In this document: positions 22,318 through 31,605 of the stretch, in pieces | Layout: the number at the start of each line of letters is the position of its first letter | Position numbering within the stretch: the first letter of the stretch is position 1 | Origin: Armatimonadota bacterium | Lineage (GTDB): Bacteria; Armatimonadota; Fimbriimonadia; Fimbriimonadales; Fimbriimonadaceae | Reading direction: 5' to 3' | Length of the DNA: 64,000 bases | Assembly: GCA_016125185.1 (NCBI GenBank) | Contig: WGMG01000006.1 | Coordinates: 930,001-994,000, forward strand | The notes under the pieces: generated by a model | The model's database searches: none | Seen by the model: only the letters and a program-made list of their open reading frames with translations | What the model was told of the DNA's origin: nothing | Position numbers and translations under genes: made by a program

Positions 22318-25263
22318 ATGCTCACTTCAGCGCTGATTTTCCTTGCGGCTTCTGTGTCTCGACCTCCAAAGGTTCCCCTCTATCGCGACCCGCAGGCACC
22401 TGTCGAAGCGCGAGTCAACGATCTTTTCAGTCGAATGACGCAGGAAGAGAAGATGGACATTCTGACTGGCACCGGGTTCACCACTCGCCCGATTCCTCGC
22501 CTCGGCGTCCCACCAATGGCGATGGCCGACGCCGGTCAAGGCGTTCGCGGCGGAATGCCAAGCACCGAGGGACCAGCGACCGCCTTTCCGTCTGGCGTGG
22601 CAATGGCCTCTACGTGGGACCCAGAGTTAGTTGGCCGAATCGGCAAGGCTATCGGCGAAGAAGCGCTCAACAAAGGCACTGGCGTCCAGGTCCTCCTCGG
22701 ACCTGCTATCAACATCCACCGCTCGCCGCTCGGCGGACGCAACGGCGAATACTTCAGCGAAGACCCGTTCCTCGCTTCCCGAATGGCGGTCGGCTACATC
22801 GAAGGGATGCAGAGCACTGGCTGTGCCGCTTGCGCCAAGCACTACATCGCCAACAATGAGGAGGTCGATCGCGACTACGTGGACGTTCAAGTCAGCGAAC
22901 GTGCGCTCCGAGAAATCTACATGCCCGCATTTGAAGCAGCGGTGAAGGAAGCCCATGTTTGGACCGTAATGTCGTCCTACAACATGATCAACGGCTACCA
23001 CGCCAGTGCCAACAAATATCTCCTCACCGATGTTCTCAAGAAGGGATGGGGTTACGATGGAATGGTCATGTCCGACTGGGGTGGCGTCCACGAGACCGTA
23101 CGAACCGTCAATGCAGGCAACGACCTCGAAATGCCCGGTCCTGGACTCCTACGCCAAGAGCAGATCGAAAAGGCGATGAAGCGCGGTCTCATCACCCAGG
23201 CTCAACTCGACGACAACGTCCGTCGAATTTTGCGAACCATTGTTCGCGTGGGCCTCCTCGATGGAGCGAAGACGCCTGACCACGACGTCGTCAACTCGGC
23301 AGCGCATCAGAAACTGACGTTCGAAGCCGCGACCAAAGGAATCGTGCTCCTCAAAAACGAAGGCGGCATTCTGCCCCTTCAGGCCAAGCGAATTAAGTCC
23401 ATCGCCGTCATTGGTCGTCCCGCAAGTGATGTTCAGGTTGGCGCGAACGGAAGTCCGACGGTGACTCCGTTCTACAAAATTCAGCCTCTGGAAGGCATCA
23501 AGAAGTATGCCGACCCAAACACGAAGATCACCTACGTTCCAGCCTCCAACCTCGGCGAGACGATCCCGAGTTCCGCCCTCAAATCGTCCGACGGCCAGCC
23601 TGGTCTCCACGCTGAATACTTTTCGAATAAGACCCTGAGCGGAACGCCGGTCGCCACCCGAACGGACCAAACGATCTCCTTCACCTGGGACGGCTCGCCT
23701 GCAAACGGGGTAGGCAAGTCCGACTTCAGCGTCCGCTGGACCGGCAAGCTGACCGCCCCGAAGACCGGCACCTATAACTTAGTCCTGAGTTGTGACGACG
23801 GATGCCGTCTGTTCCTCGATGGCAGACTTCTTATCGACCACTGGGTAGACAGCGGGGAGACCCCGATTTCGACGAAAGTCGATTTGGTGGCGGGTGAACC
23901 ACACGATCTGAAGGTCGAATACTACCAGGCAGGCGGTCTGGCGGTAGCCAAACTGAACTGGACGCCACCACAGACCGAGGCCTTCCAAGATGCCGTCGCG
24001 GCGGCCAAGCAAGCTGATGTCGCCATCGTCTGCATTGGCACTAACGGTCAAGAGGGCGAAGGCAACGATCGCCCGTCGATGGAGCTTCCTGCCAATCAAG
24101 ACGAACTGATACAAGCCGTCATGAAGGCTAACAAACGTACGATCGTCGTCATGAACAACGGCACGCCGGTCGACATGTCGCAATGGGTGGACAAGGTTCC
24201 CGGACTGGTGGAAACTTGGTTCCCCGGGCAAGAGGGCGGTGCCGCCCTTGGTGCAATCCTTTTTGGCGAAGTGAACCCGTCGGGCAAACTACCAGACACC
24301 CTTGCCAAGCGTCGCGAGGACTACCCCGACTTTGGCAACTTCCCGGGAACGAAAGGGACGGTGAACTATGCCGAAGGTATCTACGTTGGCTACCGGCACT
24401 TCGACAAGGAAAAGATCGCTCCACTCTTTCCGTTCGGATTCGGCTTGAGCTATACAAGCTTTGGGTACGGCAAAGCAAGCGTCTCGGAGCCCGATGACCT
24501 CGGAAACCGAACGGTCAGCCTAAACGTGACCAATACCGGCAAGCGAGCCGGCGCCGAGGTGGTTCAACTTTACATTCACGATCTTGCCCCGAAGATCGAC
24601 CGCCCGATCCAGGAACTGAAAGCATTCCAAAAAGTGATGCTGGAGCCAGGTGAAACTAAGACCGTGCACCTAACCGTACCGCCTCGGGCTTTTGCCTATT
24701 GCGACGTACCCGGCAAGCAATGGAAGGCCGACGCCGGACGCTACGAGCTTGAGATTGGCGCTTCCTCGCGCGATATTCGCCAGCGGGCAACCGTCACTTT
24801 AGGTTCAGACTTCACCGAATCGATTCCGTTCATGAGCGAGCAGACCGCCCCGAAGGCCGCTACCGAACCGGACCTGGCCAAAGGGAAGCCGGTGACGGCG
24901 TCCAGCACAGAAAATCACATCGATGTAGAAGCGAAGAACGCGGTCGATGGCAACGACCAAACGCGATGGGCCTCAGACTTTGCCGACAATCAGTGGATCG
25001 CGGTTGACCTCGGTCAACCAACCTTGATTGACCATGTGACGATCAAGTGGGAGGCCGCTTTCGCATCCGAATACGCAGTTCAGGTCAGTGACGATGGACT
25101 GGCTTGGAACGATGTCTTCTCAACAGACGCTGGGTTTGGCGGCATCGACCCCATCTCGTTCAAACCCGTCACCGCCCGCTACGTCCGCCTCTTTGCCAAG
25201 AAGCGCGGAACCAAGTACGGGGTTTCGCTCTTCAGCTTCGAGGTGTATGCTCCCAAGAAATGA
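22318..25263 (+). CDS. GH3 beta-glycosidase with PA14 insert and C-terminal discoidin domain
   Basis: 981 residues. A short N-terminal hydrophobic segment (about 1-14) suggests export. The GH3 N-domain has substrate-site Lys174-His175 in CAKHYIANNEE and the nucleophile Asp253 in DGMVMSDWGG. The second GH3 domain is interrupted by a PA14 domain (about 428-560, LHAEYF...DDGCRLFLDGRLLIDHWVDSGE) and resumes with VAIVCIGTNGQEGEGNDRPSMELP. A fibronectin-III-like domain follows (about 735-815). The last 125 residues form an F5/8 type C (discoidin) domain (LAKGKPVTASSTE...ARYVRLFAKKRGTKYG). It removes terminal beta-linked sugars, likely glucose or xylose; PA14 and discoidin parts probably aid carbohydrate binding. 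The next gene overlaps its stop codon. Confidence 0.92.
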   Translation: MLTSALIFLAASVSRPPKVPLYRDPQAPVEARVNDLFSRMTQEEKMDILTGTGFTTRPIPRLGVPPMAMADAGQGVRGGMPSTEGPATAFPSGVAMASTWDPELVGRIGKAIGEEALNKGTGVQVLLGPAINIHRSPLGGRNGEYFSEDPFLASRMAVGYIEGMQSTGCAACAKHYIANNEEVDRDYVDVQVSERALREIYMPAFEAAVKEAHVWTVMSSYNMINGYHASANKYLLTDVLKKGWGYDGMVMSDWGGVHETVRTVNAGNDLEMPGPGLLRQEQIEKAMKRGLITQAQLDDNVRRILRTIVRVGLLDGAKTPDHDVVNSAAHQKLTFEAATKGIVLLKNEGGILPLQAKRIKSIAVIGRPASDVQVGANGSPTVTPFYKIQPLEGIKKYADPNTKITYVPASNLGETIPSSALKSSDGQPGLHAEYFSNKTLSGTPVATRTDQTISFTWDGSPANGVGKSDFSVRWTGKLTAPKTGTYNLVLSCDDGCRLFLDGRLLIDHWVDSGETPISTKVDLVAGEPHDLKVEYYQAGGLAVAKLNWTPPQTEAFQDAVAAAKQADVAIVCIGTNGQEGEGNDRPSMELPANQDELIQAVMKANKRTIVVMNNGTPVDMSQWVDKVPGLVETWFPGQEGGAALGAILFGEVNPSGKLPDTLAKRREDYPDFGNFPGTKGTVNYAEGIYVGYRHFDKEKIAPLFPFGFGLSYTSFGYGKASVSEPDDLGNRTVSLNVTNTGKRAGAEVVQLYIHDLAPKIDRPIQELKAFQKVMLEPGETKTVHLTVPPRAFAYCDVPGKQWKADAGRYELEIGASSRDIRQRATVTLGSDFTESIPFMSEQTAPKAATEPDLAKGKPVTASSTENHIDVEAKNAVDGNDQTRWASDFADNQWIAVDLGQPTLIDHVTIKWEAAFASEYAVQVSDDGLAWNDVFSTDAGFGGIDPISFKPVTARYVRLFAKKRGTKYGVSLFSFEVYAPKK

Positions 25264-25646
25264 AGTACACGGCCAAGATTGAGTGTGCCGATCCGGCGTC
25301 TTTCCATGTCCTCGACCCGGAAAAGGCAAAGCGGATGAACGCAAAGACGCTCTACATTCCGTCGGTAGCCGATGTGCGCGAAGCCATCAACGCCATTCCT
25401 GCCGGAAAGACGAAGACCATCGTCGAGCTAAGGAAGATTCTGGCGGTCAAGGGCAACGCCGACACTGCCTGTCCGGCGAAGGTCAACGGCTATTGGAAAT
25501 GGATGGCGTTTGCCGCCGAAGAAGAAGGTGGCGAGCCTTTACCGTGGTGGCGAGTCCTGAAAGACGGCAAGTTGAGTCGTCACATGCCTGGTGGCGTTGA
25601 CGCCCACCGAGCAAGACTCAAGGCCGAAGGCGTTACGCTTCCTTAA
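25260..25646 (+). CDS. MGMT-like (alkyltransferase-like) protein without acceptor cysteine
   Basis: 128 residues starting at the ATG that overlaps the GH3 stop (ATGA). The middle has IPAGKTKTIVELRKILAVKGNADTACPAK, and the end has PLPWWRVLKDGKLS...PGGVDAHRARLKAEGV. This order matches the DNA-binding domain of O6-alkylguanine-DNA alkyltransferases, where PCHRV is the active site. Here the residues are PWWRV (95-99), so the acceptor cysteine is replaced by tryptophan. Alkyltransferase-like proteins of this kind bind damaged DNA and hand it to other repair routes. That role is inferred; coupling to a glycosidase gene is probably an accident of compact packing. Confidence 0.72.
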   Translation: MKYTAKIECADPASFHVLDPEKAKRMNAKTLYIPSVADVREAINAIPAGKTKTIVELRKILAVKGNADTACPAKVNGYWKWMAFAAEEEGGEPLPWWRVLKDGKLSRHMPGGVDAHRARLKAEGVTLP

Positions 25647-25818
25647 AATTCAATCCTTTCTCAGCCATTGCCGTCTTCAGCTTGCCAAGTGCGTTCGGCC
25701 CCATGCCATGCAGGGCCTTGATCTCAGGTTCAGTGAAGTTCTGAAGCTGTTCAAGCGTGGTCACTCCCACACTGTTCAAAGCCCGAACTGCCGGTTTAGC
25801 AATCTTGGGTAACTCCAT
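25633..25818 (-). CDS. Small helix-hairpin-helix protein
   Basis: 61 residues (MELPKIAKPAVRALNSVGVTTLEQLQNFTEPEIKALHGMGPNALGKLKTAMAEKGLNF), a single helix-hairpin-helix domain resembling the C-terminal domain of RNA polymerase alpha and common as small stand-alone proteins. The ATG at 25818 shares one base with the TGA of the upstream reductase gene, so I prefer it to an ATG seven codons earlier. Such domains bind DNA backbone or proteins. Its 3' end overlaps the convergent MGMT-like gene by 14 bases. Confidence 0.78.
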   Translation of the reverse strand: MELPKIAKPAVRALNSVGVTTLEQLQNFTEPEIKALHGMGPNALGKLKTAMAEKGLNFKEA

Positions 25819-26477
25819 CAAACGAATTTTTCGATCCACTTGGCGAAAGAATCCAGGAAGGATGCCAGATACTTCTTCGTTCCTTCATTAGTCAGGTTTC
25901 CGTTCTCATCGAAGAGGGTGTCCACCCGCCCGATGCTGACGTTCGGCTGAGGCAAGACAAACATATTGACGTTGGTAAGGGTTTGCCGAAGGTGGTTGTT
26001 CGACGAGATACCCCCCAGTGCACCCGGCGACGTACTCACTACGCCAGCCGGAACGCCATCCCACAGGTTCTGACCCGGCGGGCGGGAGCCGATATCCACC
26101 GCGTTCTTAAGGGGTGCGGGCATGGAACGGTTGTATTCCGGAGCCATAAAAATGACGGCGTCGAACTCACGTACCCGGTCCCGAAACACAGTCCACGCGA
26201 CGGGCGGATCGTCTTCGAGGTCTTGGTTAAACAGCGTCAAATCGAGAATTTCGACGATTTCCAGATGGAGGCCCTGCGGAGCCATCGCAATTAGGGCATT
26301 GGCGGCCATCCGGCTGTAAGCTCCGCGTCGAAGACTGCCGATGATGACCGCCACCTTGCGAGCCGACACGTCGTCGGGCTCTATTTCAGATAGAGATGCC
26401 GGTGCATCGCTCGCGGGAAAGCTCTCCATAAGCGCCTCGTCCAATTTCGATTCCAATTCCATTTCTACCAGTCCCAT
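25818..26477 (-). CDS. NAD(P)H-dependent FMN reductase with SFPASD N-terminal extension
   Basis: 219 residues. Residues from about 40 form a flavodoxin-fold FMN reductase: GSLRRGAYSRMAANAL binds the FMN phosphate, and MAPEYNRSMPAPLKNAVDIGSR is the family signature of azoreductase/chromate-reductase types. Before it lies a short acidic piece, LDEALMESFPASDAPAS, a motif often found alone or at the start of other bacterial proteins. A TAGAAT box four bases before the ATG at 26477 suggests that start; in-frame ATGs at 26483 and 26462 are alternatives. The HhH gene follows with a one-base overlap. Electron acceptor unknown. Confidence 0.85.
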   Translation of the reverse strand: MGLVEMELESKLDEALMESFPASDAPASLSEIEPDDVSARKVAVIIGSLRRGAYSRMAANALIAMAPQGLHLEIVEILDLTLFNQDLEDDPPVAWTVFRDRVREFDAVIFMAPEYNRSMPAPLKNAVDIGSRPPGQNLWDGVPAGVVSTSPGALGGISSNNHLRQTLTNVNMFVLPQPNVSIGRVDTLFDENGNLTNEGTKKYLASFLDSFAKWIEKFV

Positions 26478-26555
26478 GCCCATTCTACAAGACGCCGACA
26501 CTTTTGAGCATCAGACCAAGAACTCTCCGGTGGTGGTCAAACGTCTTATTGAGAA

Positions 26556-27275
26556 ATGATCGCGTCGATCGTCGCAATCGCGTTGTTTCAAGCCCCACCC
26601 GATCTCGCTAAGCTGGGCGAGCGGCTGGCCGTCTCCATCGATGTCCGCTCCGCGCCGTTTTCCGATGCGGGCAAGGACTATAAGGTTAATGGCGATCAGG
26701 CTACCGATGCCGCGATGGCGAAGTACGTCCCGCTGTTCGTGACCGAGTGGAGTCGCTACACCGCCGATGTGATGCGCAAGGCCAAGGTAACCAAGATCGT
26801 CTTCTGCGAGAAGTTGGCTCTTGGCCAACAAATACGAGCCGCGGTTCCGGCCTACGGCCTCGACGCGATGTACTACGATCCGGCCCTGGGCGCCTACTCC
26901 CCGAGTTATCAGAAATCGGTCATTCACCACGAATTCTTTCACATGATGGATTACCAAATGGGGAGGTCCGAGGTGGACCGAGAATGGGTCGCAATGAACC
27001 CACCCGAATTTCAATACGGTTCTGGTGGAGCGAAAATGCGAACTAGTGGTGTGGGCAATCTAACCAAGGAGATTCCTGGATTCATCACGATGTATGGCAC
27101 CTCCGCTATGGAAGAAGACAAGGCGGAGCTTTATGCACATCTCATCGTCGATCCCAAATTTGTCCTGGATCAGGCAAAGACCGACGCTGTCCTCGCCTCC
27201 AAGATCGCTTTGCTCAAGAAGAGACTTTTTGCCTTTGACAGTTTGTTCGGCCAGAAGTTCTGGCCGAACAGCTAA
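26556..27275 (+). CDS. Putative exported zinc metallopeptidase
   Basis: 239 residues. The start (MIASIVAIALFQAPP) is a short hydrophobic segment that may act as a signal peptide. The motif HHEFFHMMDYQ contains HEFFH (125-129), a gluzincin-type zinc site. Glu187 or Glu191 in AMEEDKAELYAHLI is well placed as third ligand, which also contributes to the call. The remainder is not recognised. It is related in outline to uncharacterised putative zinc-binding peptidases. The stop overlaps the convergent VWA gene by four bases (CTAA). Confidence 0.7.
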   Translation: MIASIVAIALFQAPPDLAKLGERLAVSIDVRSAPFSDAGKDYKVNGDQATDAAMAKYVPLFVTEWSRYTADVMRKAKVTKIVFCEKLALGQQIRAAVPAYGLDAMYYDPALGAYSPSYQKSVIHHEFFHMMDYQMGRSEVDREWVAMNPPEFQYGSGGAKMRTSGVGNLTKEIPGFITMYGTSAMEEDKAELYAHLIVDPKFVLDQAKTDAVLASKIALLKKRLFAFDSLFGQKFWPNS

Positions 27276-29230
27276 TGGTGATTTTCGACCATCTCGAGGT
27301 TGCTGATTCCGATGATGCCACCACCGTGAGGGATCGGCATTCGGACGATGCTGATGGTGGCATGGGTAGCGCTCTTCGAACTCCACTTCATGCTGACTTC
27401 CTGGTAGCAAAGTTGACCAGCCGCTTGGGCATCGCTTCGCTCTCCGTTCACGCGAATCTCGTAGGTCGGCACCCATTCCACTCCTGGCGTCAGACTGATG
27501 CCCTGGAAGCTCAGCCGATACTGGGTGTTCGGCTTGCATTCGACGGTCGTCGTGAGGATCACCATCGAGTCGGTACCGCCCGCATTGGCAAATAGGGCCT
27601 GTTCGTTGCCGGTGGCGCTTTTAGCCGCCGAGAAGGGTGATGCTTGAATCAGACGGTGAAGTTGAGGTGAATTGAAGGCCGGTGCGACCGTGTAGAACAT
27701 CCCCCACAGGCAGTTGTCGGCCGGAGGCGTGTAAGGCAGAACCGGCGAGGTAAAGCCCTGGTTTCCGAACGCGAAGTCGCCGTTAAATATGAGATTCTTT
27801 GAACGGGGATCAGGAAGGTCGCGAATTGGCTGAGGATTGTCGTCGTTATATTTCTGGAGCACGGTTCGGTAATTCTCAGCAATATCGAACGTCCGCTTGA
27901 TATCAGGATCATCGAGGCTCGGGTACCGCTTTCTGGCTTCCGAAGTCGACCAATCAAGAGCGCTCAGCGCCTGCCCGTACTGCTTGTATTGGCAGGCCGA
28001 GGCCATATCGTGGATGGACTGGGCTAACTCGGCAATCGTGTAATTCTTGGCGACCGAGTCGTCTTTGAAGGCGTCGCCTCCCTCGGACGGCAAGATCTTC
28101 ACCGTTGTTTCTTGCGTTGTCGTGACGGTCTTCTTCGCTTCTAAATCGTAGTAGCTTAGCTTGACCTTGACTGGGACTTCCTGTAACCCGGGTGCTCGTC
28201 GAGATGTGAACCCTAACATGACGACTTCGGTTGCGCCGTTGTTGAGGTTGGCCACGTTGACGGTGAGTTGACTTCCGTTGCGCTTGGGCTGGTAGCCGTA
28301 AATCTTGGCAAGTTTGAGCCCATTTCCGTAGGTGATTTCAACGCTTGGGTCGGTAGCGACCGGCGAAACAAGACTCTGCATTTCATCCTGAAAGACCTTT
28401 CGAACATCCTCGGTATCGGCGACAAAGTGGAAGAGTCCTCGTCCCTGGTGAGAGAGACTTTGCAGGAGGCTGCGATTGATGTCTTCGCCAACTCCGATGG
28501 TGGATAGGTCGACGCCACGGTCGTTGTAACCGAGCGATTCGGCGGCCATTTCGTCGGGCGAGGTGATTCCCCGGTTGGCGATGCCGTCGGTGAGGAGAAT
28601 GACTCGATTGGTGGAATCCTTGCAGTAGTTCTTTAGCACTTCCTCGTAGCCGAGTTTCATTCCGGCTTCGAGGTTTGTGGAGCTTCCGGTTTGGATCGAG
28701 TCGATGACCCGCTCAACGTCTTGAGGGTTAGAAACCTTCTGCGCAGGCATGAGGACCGAGGCATTGTCGTCGAAGACCACGATAGAGAGCGTATCGACCG
28801 GGCGAAGCTGCGAAACAAAGGTCCTCATCGCGTCCTTCACGCGCGTCATCTTGTTGGCGCTGGACATCGATCCGCTTTTGTCGATGACAACCGACAGATT
28901 AAGCGGTCGAAGGTTCTTGCGATCATGAACCAGAGCCGTGCTGAGACCCACCTGCAAGACCGCGGTTTGATCGGATGACACGACATCATTGCCCCACCGA
29001 ACGTCCAGTCCAACCGCCTGGTTGGCTTTGGGACGGGCAATCTCGTGCCGATGGTAGTTGATGAAATCTTCGACGATGACGTCGCCGGGCGCAGGAATGA
29101 CTCCTAGTGAACCGAGGTAACGGGTTCGCGCCGCTCCCGCATTGGATACACCTTCCTGGGCAAAGACGGCCTGCGCAGATAAGGTGGCAAGGACGACGAA
29201 AAATGTGGCGAATCGGTGTCTGAACCCCAT
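27272..29230 (-). CDS. Exported VWA-domain protein (YfbK-like)
   Basis: 652 residues. A signal peptide (about 1-24) is followed by the N-terminal segment VIVEDFINYHRHEIARPK typical of YfbK-type proteins. The VWA domain begins near residue 110 with a complete MIDAS: DKSGSMS (117-123), a threonine in GSSTNLEAG and the aspartate of LLTDGIANRG. A DUF3520-like region follows (about 420-490). The last 170 residues look like a carbohydrate-binding-module beta-sandwich (LIFNGDFAFGNQGF...TQYRLSFQGI), which is an unusual addition. VWA domains bind ligands through a metal ion; an envelope or surface scaffold role is inferred. GGAGGG before the ATG supports the start. Confidence 0.83.
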   Translation of the reverse strand: MGFRHRFATFFVVLATLSAQAVFAQEGVSNAGAARTRYLGSLGVIPAPGDVIVEDFINYHRHEIARPKANQAVGLDVRWGNDVVSSDQTAVLQVGLSTALVHDRKNLRPLNLSVVIDKSGSMSSANKMTRVKDAMRTFVSQLRPVDTLSIVVFDDNASVLMPAQKVSNPQDVERVIDSIQTGSSTNLEAGMKLGYEEVLKNYCKDSTNRVILLTDGIANRGITSPDEMAAESLGYNDRGVDLSTIGVGEDINRSLLQSLSHQGRGLFHFVADTEDVRKVFQDEMQSLVSPVATDPSVEITYGNGLKLAKIYGYQPKRNGSQLTVNVANLNNGATEVVMLGFTSRRAPGLQEVPVKVKLSYYDLEAKKTVTTTQETTVKILPSEGGDAFKDDSVAKNYTIAELAQSIHDMASACQYKQYGQALSALDWSTSEARKRYPSLDDPDIKRTFDIAENYRTVLQKYNDDNPQPIRDLPDPRSKNLIFNGDFAFGNQGFTSPVLPYTPPADNCLWGMFYTVAPAFNSPQLHRLIQASPFSAAKSATGNEQALFANAGGTDSMVILTTTVECKPNTQYRLSFQGISLTPGVEWVPTYEIRVNGERSDAQAAGQLCYQEVSMKWSSKSATHATISIVRMPIPHGGGIIGISNLEMVENHH

Positions 29231-29376
29231 AAAATTCCCTCCGACAACGATAAGACGTGGCGCTTTTGGCCGCGTTACTTCGAAATCAAAACTAAGTAAG
29301 CTGTCGGAATGGCCGATCCAGCTAGCCGGTGCGCTTGTGCGCTCGGTGCCACTTGCCGCCCTCCGGAGCCTAGCCG

Positions 29377-30576
29377 ATGATCGTGCTGTTGGCTGTCCTC
29401 ATCGCGGTGCTGGTGACGCTGGTATTTGCCTTCAGTAACTTTTCCCGAAGCGACTTTTGGACGGCTACGGTTACGCCGCTGGCATCGATCATCGGAAGCG
29501 GATTTCTGGTGTGTGCCCCCTTACTCGCCAAAGAGTTTGGCGCGTTCGCCGCTCCGGCGATGGGCGTTCTCCTCGTCATCGCCTATCTGGTTGGTGCCGT
29601 CATTCGCTTCAATATCCATCATGTCGAGCCCTGCCTGGAAGATGGTGCGAAGCATGGGCCGGTCGTGGTGCTCGCCCGGATCTCTCAGGGCGTGCTGTCA
29701 CTGGCCTATGCGGTTTCGGTCGCGTACTACCTCAAGTTGTTAGCGGCGTTTGTACTTCGGGGTGCCGAGAACGAGAGTGTCATTCGTTCGAACATGCTCG
29801 TGACGGCGATCATTCTCGTCTGTGTGGCGCTTTCGTTCTCTGGCGGACTGCGGCGAGTGGAGCACCTGGCTCATGCCACGGTGTCCATCAAGTTGGGCGT
29901 CATTGCTGGTCTGCTGGCGGCGTTGGCCGTGCACTGGGTCGTGAACATCGGTCGGCCATTTACCGTGCCACCCGGAGTGGTGAGTCCGCGAAACATCTTC
30001 ATCTTGCTGGGCTTGCTGATCACGGTTCAGGGATTCGAGACCTCCCGGTATTTGGGAGAGGCATATGACCGGGAGACGCGGGTGCGAACAATGCTGTTGG
30101 CCCAATGGATTTCGGCAGGCATCTACGCCGTTTTCCTCATTCTTTTGACTCCATATCTGACCGAAGCATCGATGACGCAGGGCGTGGCGGGCATCCTCGA
30201 CATTATGAAGTCGATCGCCCCATTCTTCGGCGGGATGGTGCTTCTCGGAGCGGTGATGAGCCAGCTTAGTGCGTCGGTTGCCGATTCGATCGGAGCGGCA
30301 GGGATTGCGGTGGAGGCGTCCAAGCGAAAGCTTACGATCCCATCGGGGTACGCCATCGGTGCGGCTCTCTCGATTGCAGTGGTGTGGTTGACCGACCCCT
30401 TTCAGGTCATCGCTCTTGCATCGCGCGCGTTTGCCCTCTACTATGCCTTCCAATGCGTATTGGCGATTATGGTCGCGAGGCGAACGAAGTCGGCCAGTCT
30501 GGCGCGGCAAGTGGGCTTTGCGCTGATTGGTCTGATCTGCTTGGTGGCTGTGATCGCTGGTTCACCGGCTGAGTAA
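29377..30576 (+). CDS. APC-superfamily-like permease
   Basis: 399 residues with 10-11 hydrophobic segments. The glycine-containing first segment TPLASIIGSGFLVCAPLLAKEFG resembles the unwound helix 1 of LeuT-fold transporters. The block ITVQGFETSRYLGEAYDRETRVRTM resembles helix 6 and the following loop of amino-acid permeases. Substrate unknown. It starts 146 bases from the divergent VWA gene, and its end overlaps the convergent phosphotransferase gene by 15 bases. A clear ribosome-binding site was not seen. Confidence 0.7.
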   Translation: MIVLLAVLIAVLVTLVFAFSNFSRSDFWTATVTPLASIIGSGFLVCAPLLAKEFGAFAAPAMGVLLVIAYLVGAVIRFNIHHVEPCLEDGAKHGPVVVLARISQGVLSLAYAVSVAYYLKLLAAFVLRGAENESVIRSNMLVTAIILVCVALSFSGGLRRVEHLAHATVSIKLGVIAGLLAALAVHWVVNIGRPFTVPPGVVSPRNIFILLGLLITVQGFETSRYLGEAYDRETRVRTMLLAQWISAGIYAVFLILLTPYLTEASMTQGVAGILDIMKSIAPFFGGMVLLGAVMSQLSASVADSIGAAGIAVEASKRKLTIPSGYAIGAALSIAVVWLTDPFQVIALASRAFALYYAFQCVLAIMVARRTKSASLARQVGFALIGLICLVAVIAGSPAE

Positions 30577-31488
30577 TCGGTACGATTCGTCGGCGGTTTG
30601 GACAATCTGCCTCGGCTTGAAGATGCCGCTTAAGAATCGAAGGCTCTCGTCCGTGCGGCTTGGGTCGCACGACTCGCGCGTGAATGACACGATGTCTTCG
30701 ACGGCGCGAACATGTCGATAGTAAGCGAGGGCAAGCGGATCTATCTGGCATTGTCCGTATCCTTCGAAGAACCATCCTTCCACCTCAGGCTCGTGGCCGG
30801 TAATTCCGGGACCGCAGAAAAACATCAGATCGCACTCTTTTGGAGCCAACTTTGGCGCGTCCCAGTCGACGAGAAGGGGAGGTCCGTCTTCGCGAACGAG
30901 AATGTTTCCGACGTGAATATCCGCATGACAGGGCACAAGGTGCCATTCCTTCGCCCGGCACCGCGCACCCAACTCGACTACTCGCTGAAGGCACGTTTCG
31001 ACGGCCTCGGAGTAAAGACAAAGGATCTCTTGAGCAGGAGTTTGGATTGCGGTTGCCCGGAATTCATCGATGCCCTCGACGGTAAACGTTTCATTTGGAA
31101 CCTCTTGGGCTTCTTTGAATTCGTGAACTCGCCGAAGCGTCCGTCCAACCGACCGCCAATGCTCTGGCTCTAACCGCAGCTCAAAACCATTCTTGCCCTC
31201 GACGTACGGATAGATGAGCAGAGCACCGTCAGACACGGTAACCCAAGGCTCCCCTGTGACGGATTTTAGCGGTGAGAGCACTTCTGGTATGTCGAGGTCA
31301 GCGACCAAGCGAAGACCAGGAGGAAGGTTTTTGCGCCATTTGACGAAGAAGTCTCCGTTCGCCGAAGATCCTCGGAAGGCGACTGCCTGCGCGTCCAAGC
31401 CACCTTCAACGGGTTCTAGACGGGTTAGTTCAATGCCAAAGCCACTGCAAACAGCCCCAATGATTTCCCGAGTGTCTGGCGATGCCAC
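30562..31488 (-). CDS. APH-family phosphotransferase
   Basis: 308 residues of the aminoglycoside phosphotransferase/choline kinase fold. The catalytic loop is CHADIHVGNILV and the metal-binding Asp lies in LLVDWDAPKLAPKECDLMF, about 20 residues later. The N-terminal lysine of FFVKWRK is the likely ATP anchor. GTG start. The substrate is not readable; homologues include kinases of small molecules as well as resistance enzymes, and nothing here points to resistance. It is convergent with the permease, overlapping by 15 bases. Confidence 0.83.
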   Translation of the reverse strand: MASPDTREIIGAVCSGFGIELTRLEPVEGGLDAQAVAFRGSSANGDFFVKWRKNLPPGLRLVADLDIPEVLSPLKSVTGEPWVTVSDGALLIYPYVEGKNGFELRLEPEHWRSVGRTLRRVHEFKEAQEVPNETFTVEGIDEFRATAIQTPAQEILCLYSEAVETCLQRVVELGARCRAKEWHLVPCHADIHVGNILVREDGPPLLVDWDAPKLAPKECDLMFFCGPGITGHEPEVEGWFFEGYGQCQIDPLALAYYRHVRAVEDIVSFTRESCDPSRTDESLRFLSGIFKPRQIVQTADESYRLLSR

Positions 31489-31591
31489 CCCGTCAGATTA
31501 CTTCAGGTCGATGCTAACGCTTCATCCAACCTCCGTATGCTGCTCCGACGAACAGTCCGAGTCCGGTGAATTCGCGGTCACCATAGCTCGG

Positions 31592-31597
31592 TAGAAT
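31592..31597 (+). promoter_or_regulatory. TAGAAT -10 box placed for a leaderless transcript
   Basis: TAGAAT ends eight bases before the ATG at 31606, with GGCCCAAC between and no Shine-Dalgarno. No convincing -35 hexamer. It matches the arrangement at 4551, 39832 and 41142. Confidence 0.55.
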
Positions 31598-31605
31598 GGC
31601 CCAAC

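Noticed and set aside
30562-31488. Calling the APH-fold protein an aminoglycoside-resistance gene
   Set aside because: The fold is shared by many small-molecule kinases and no resistance-specific features can be seen.
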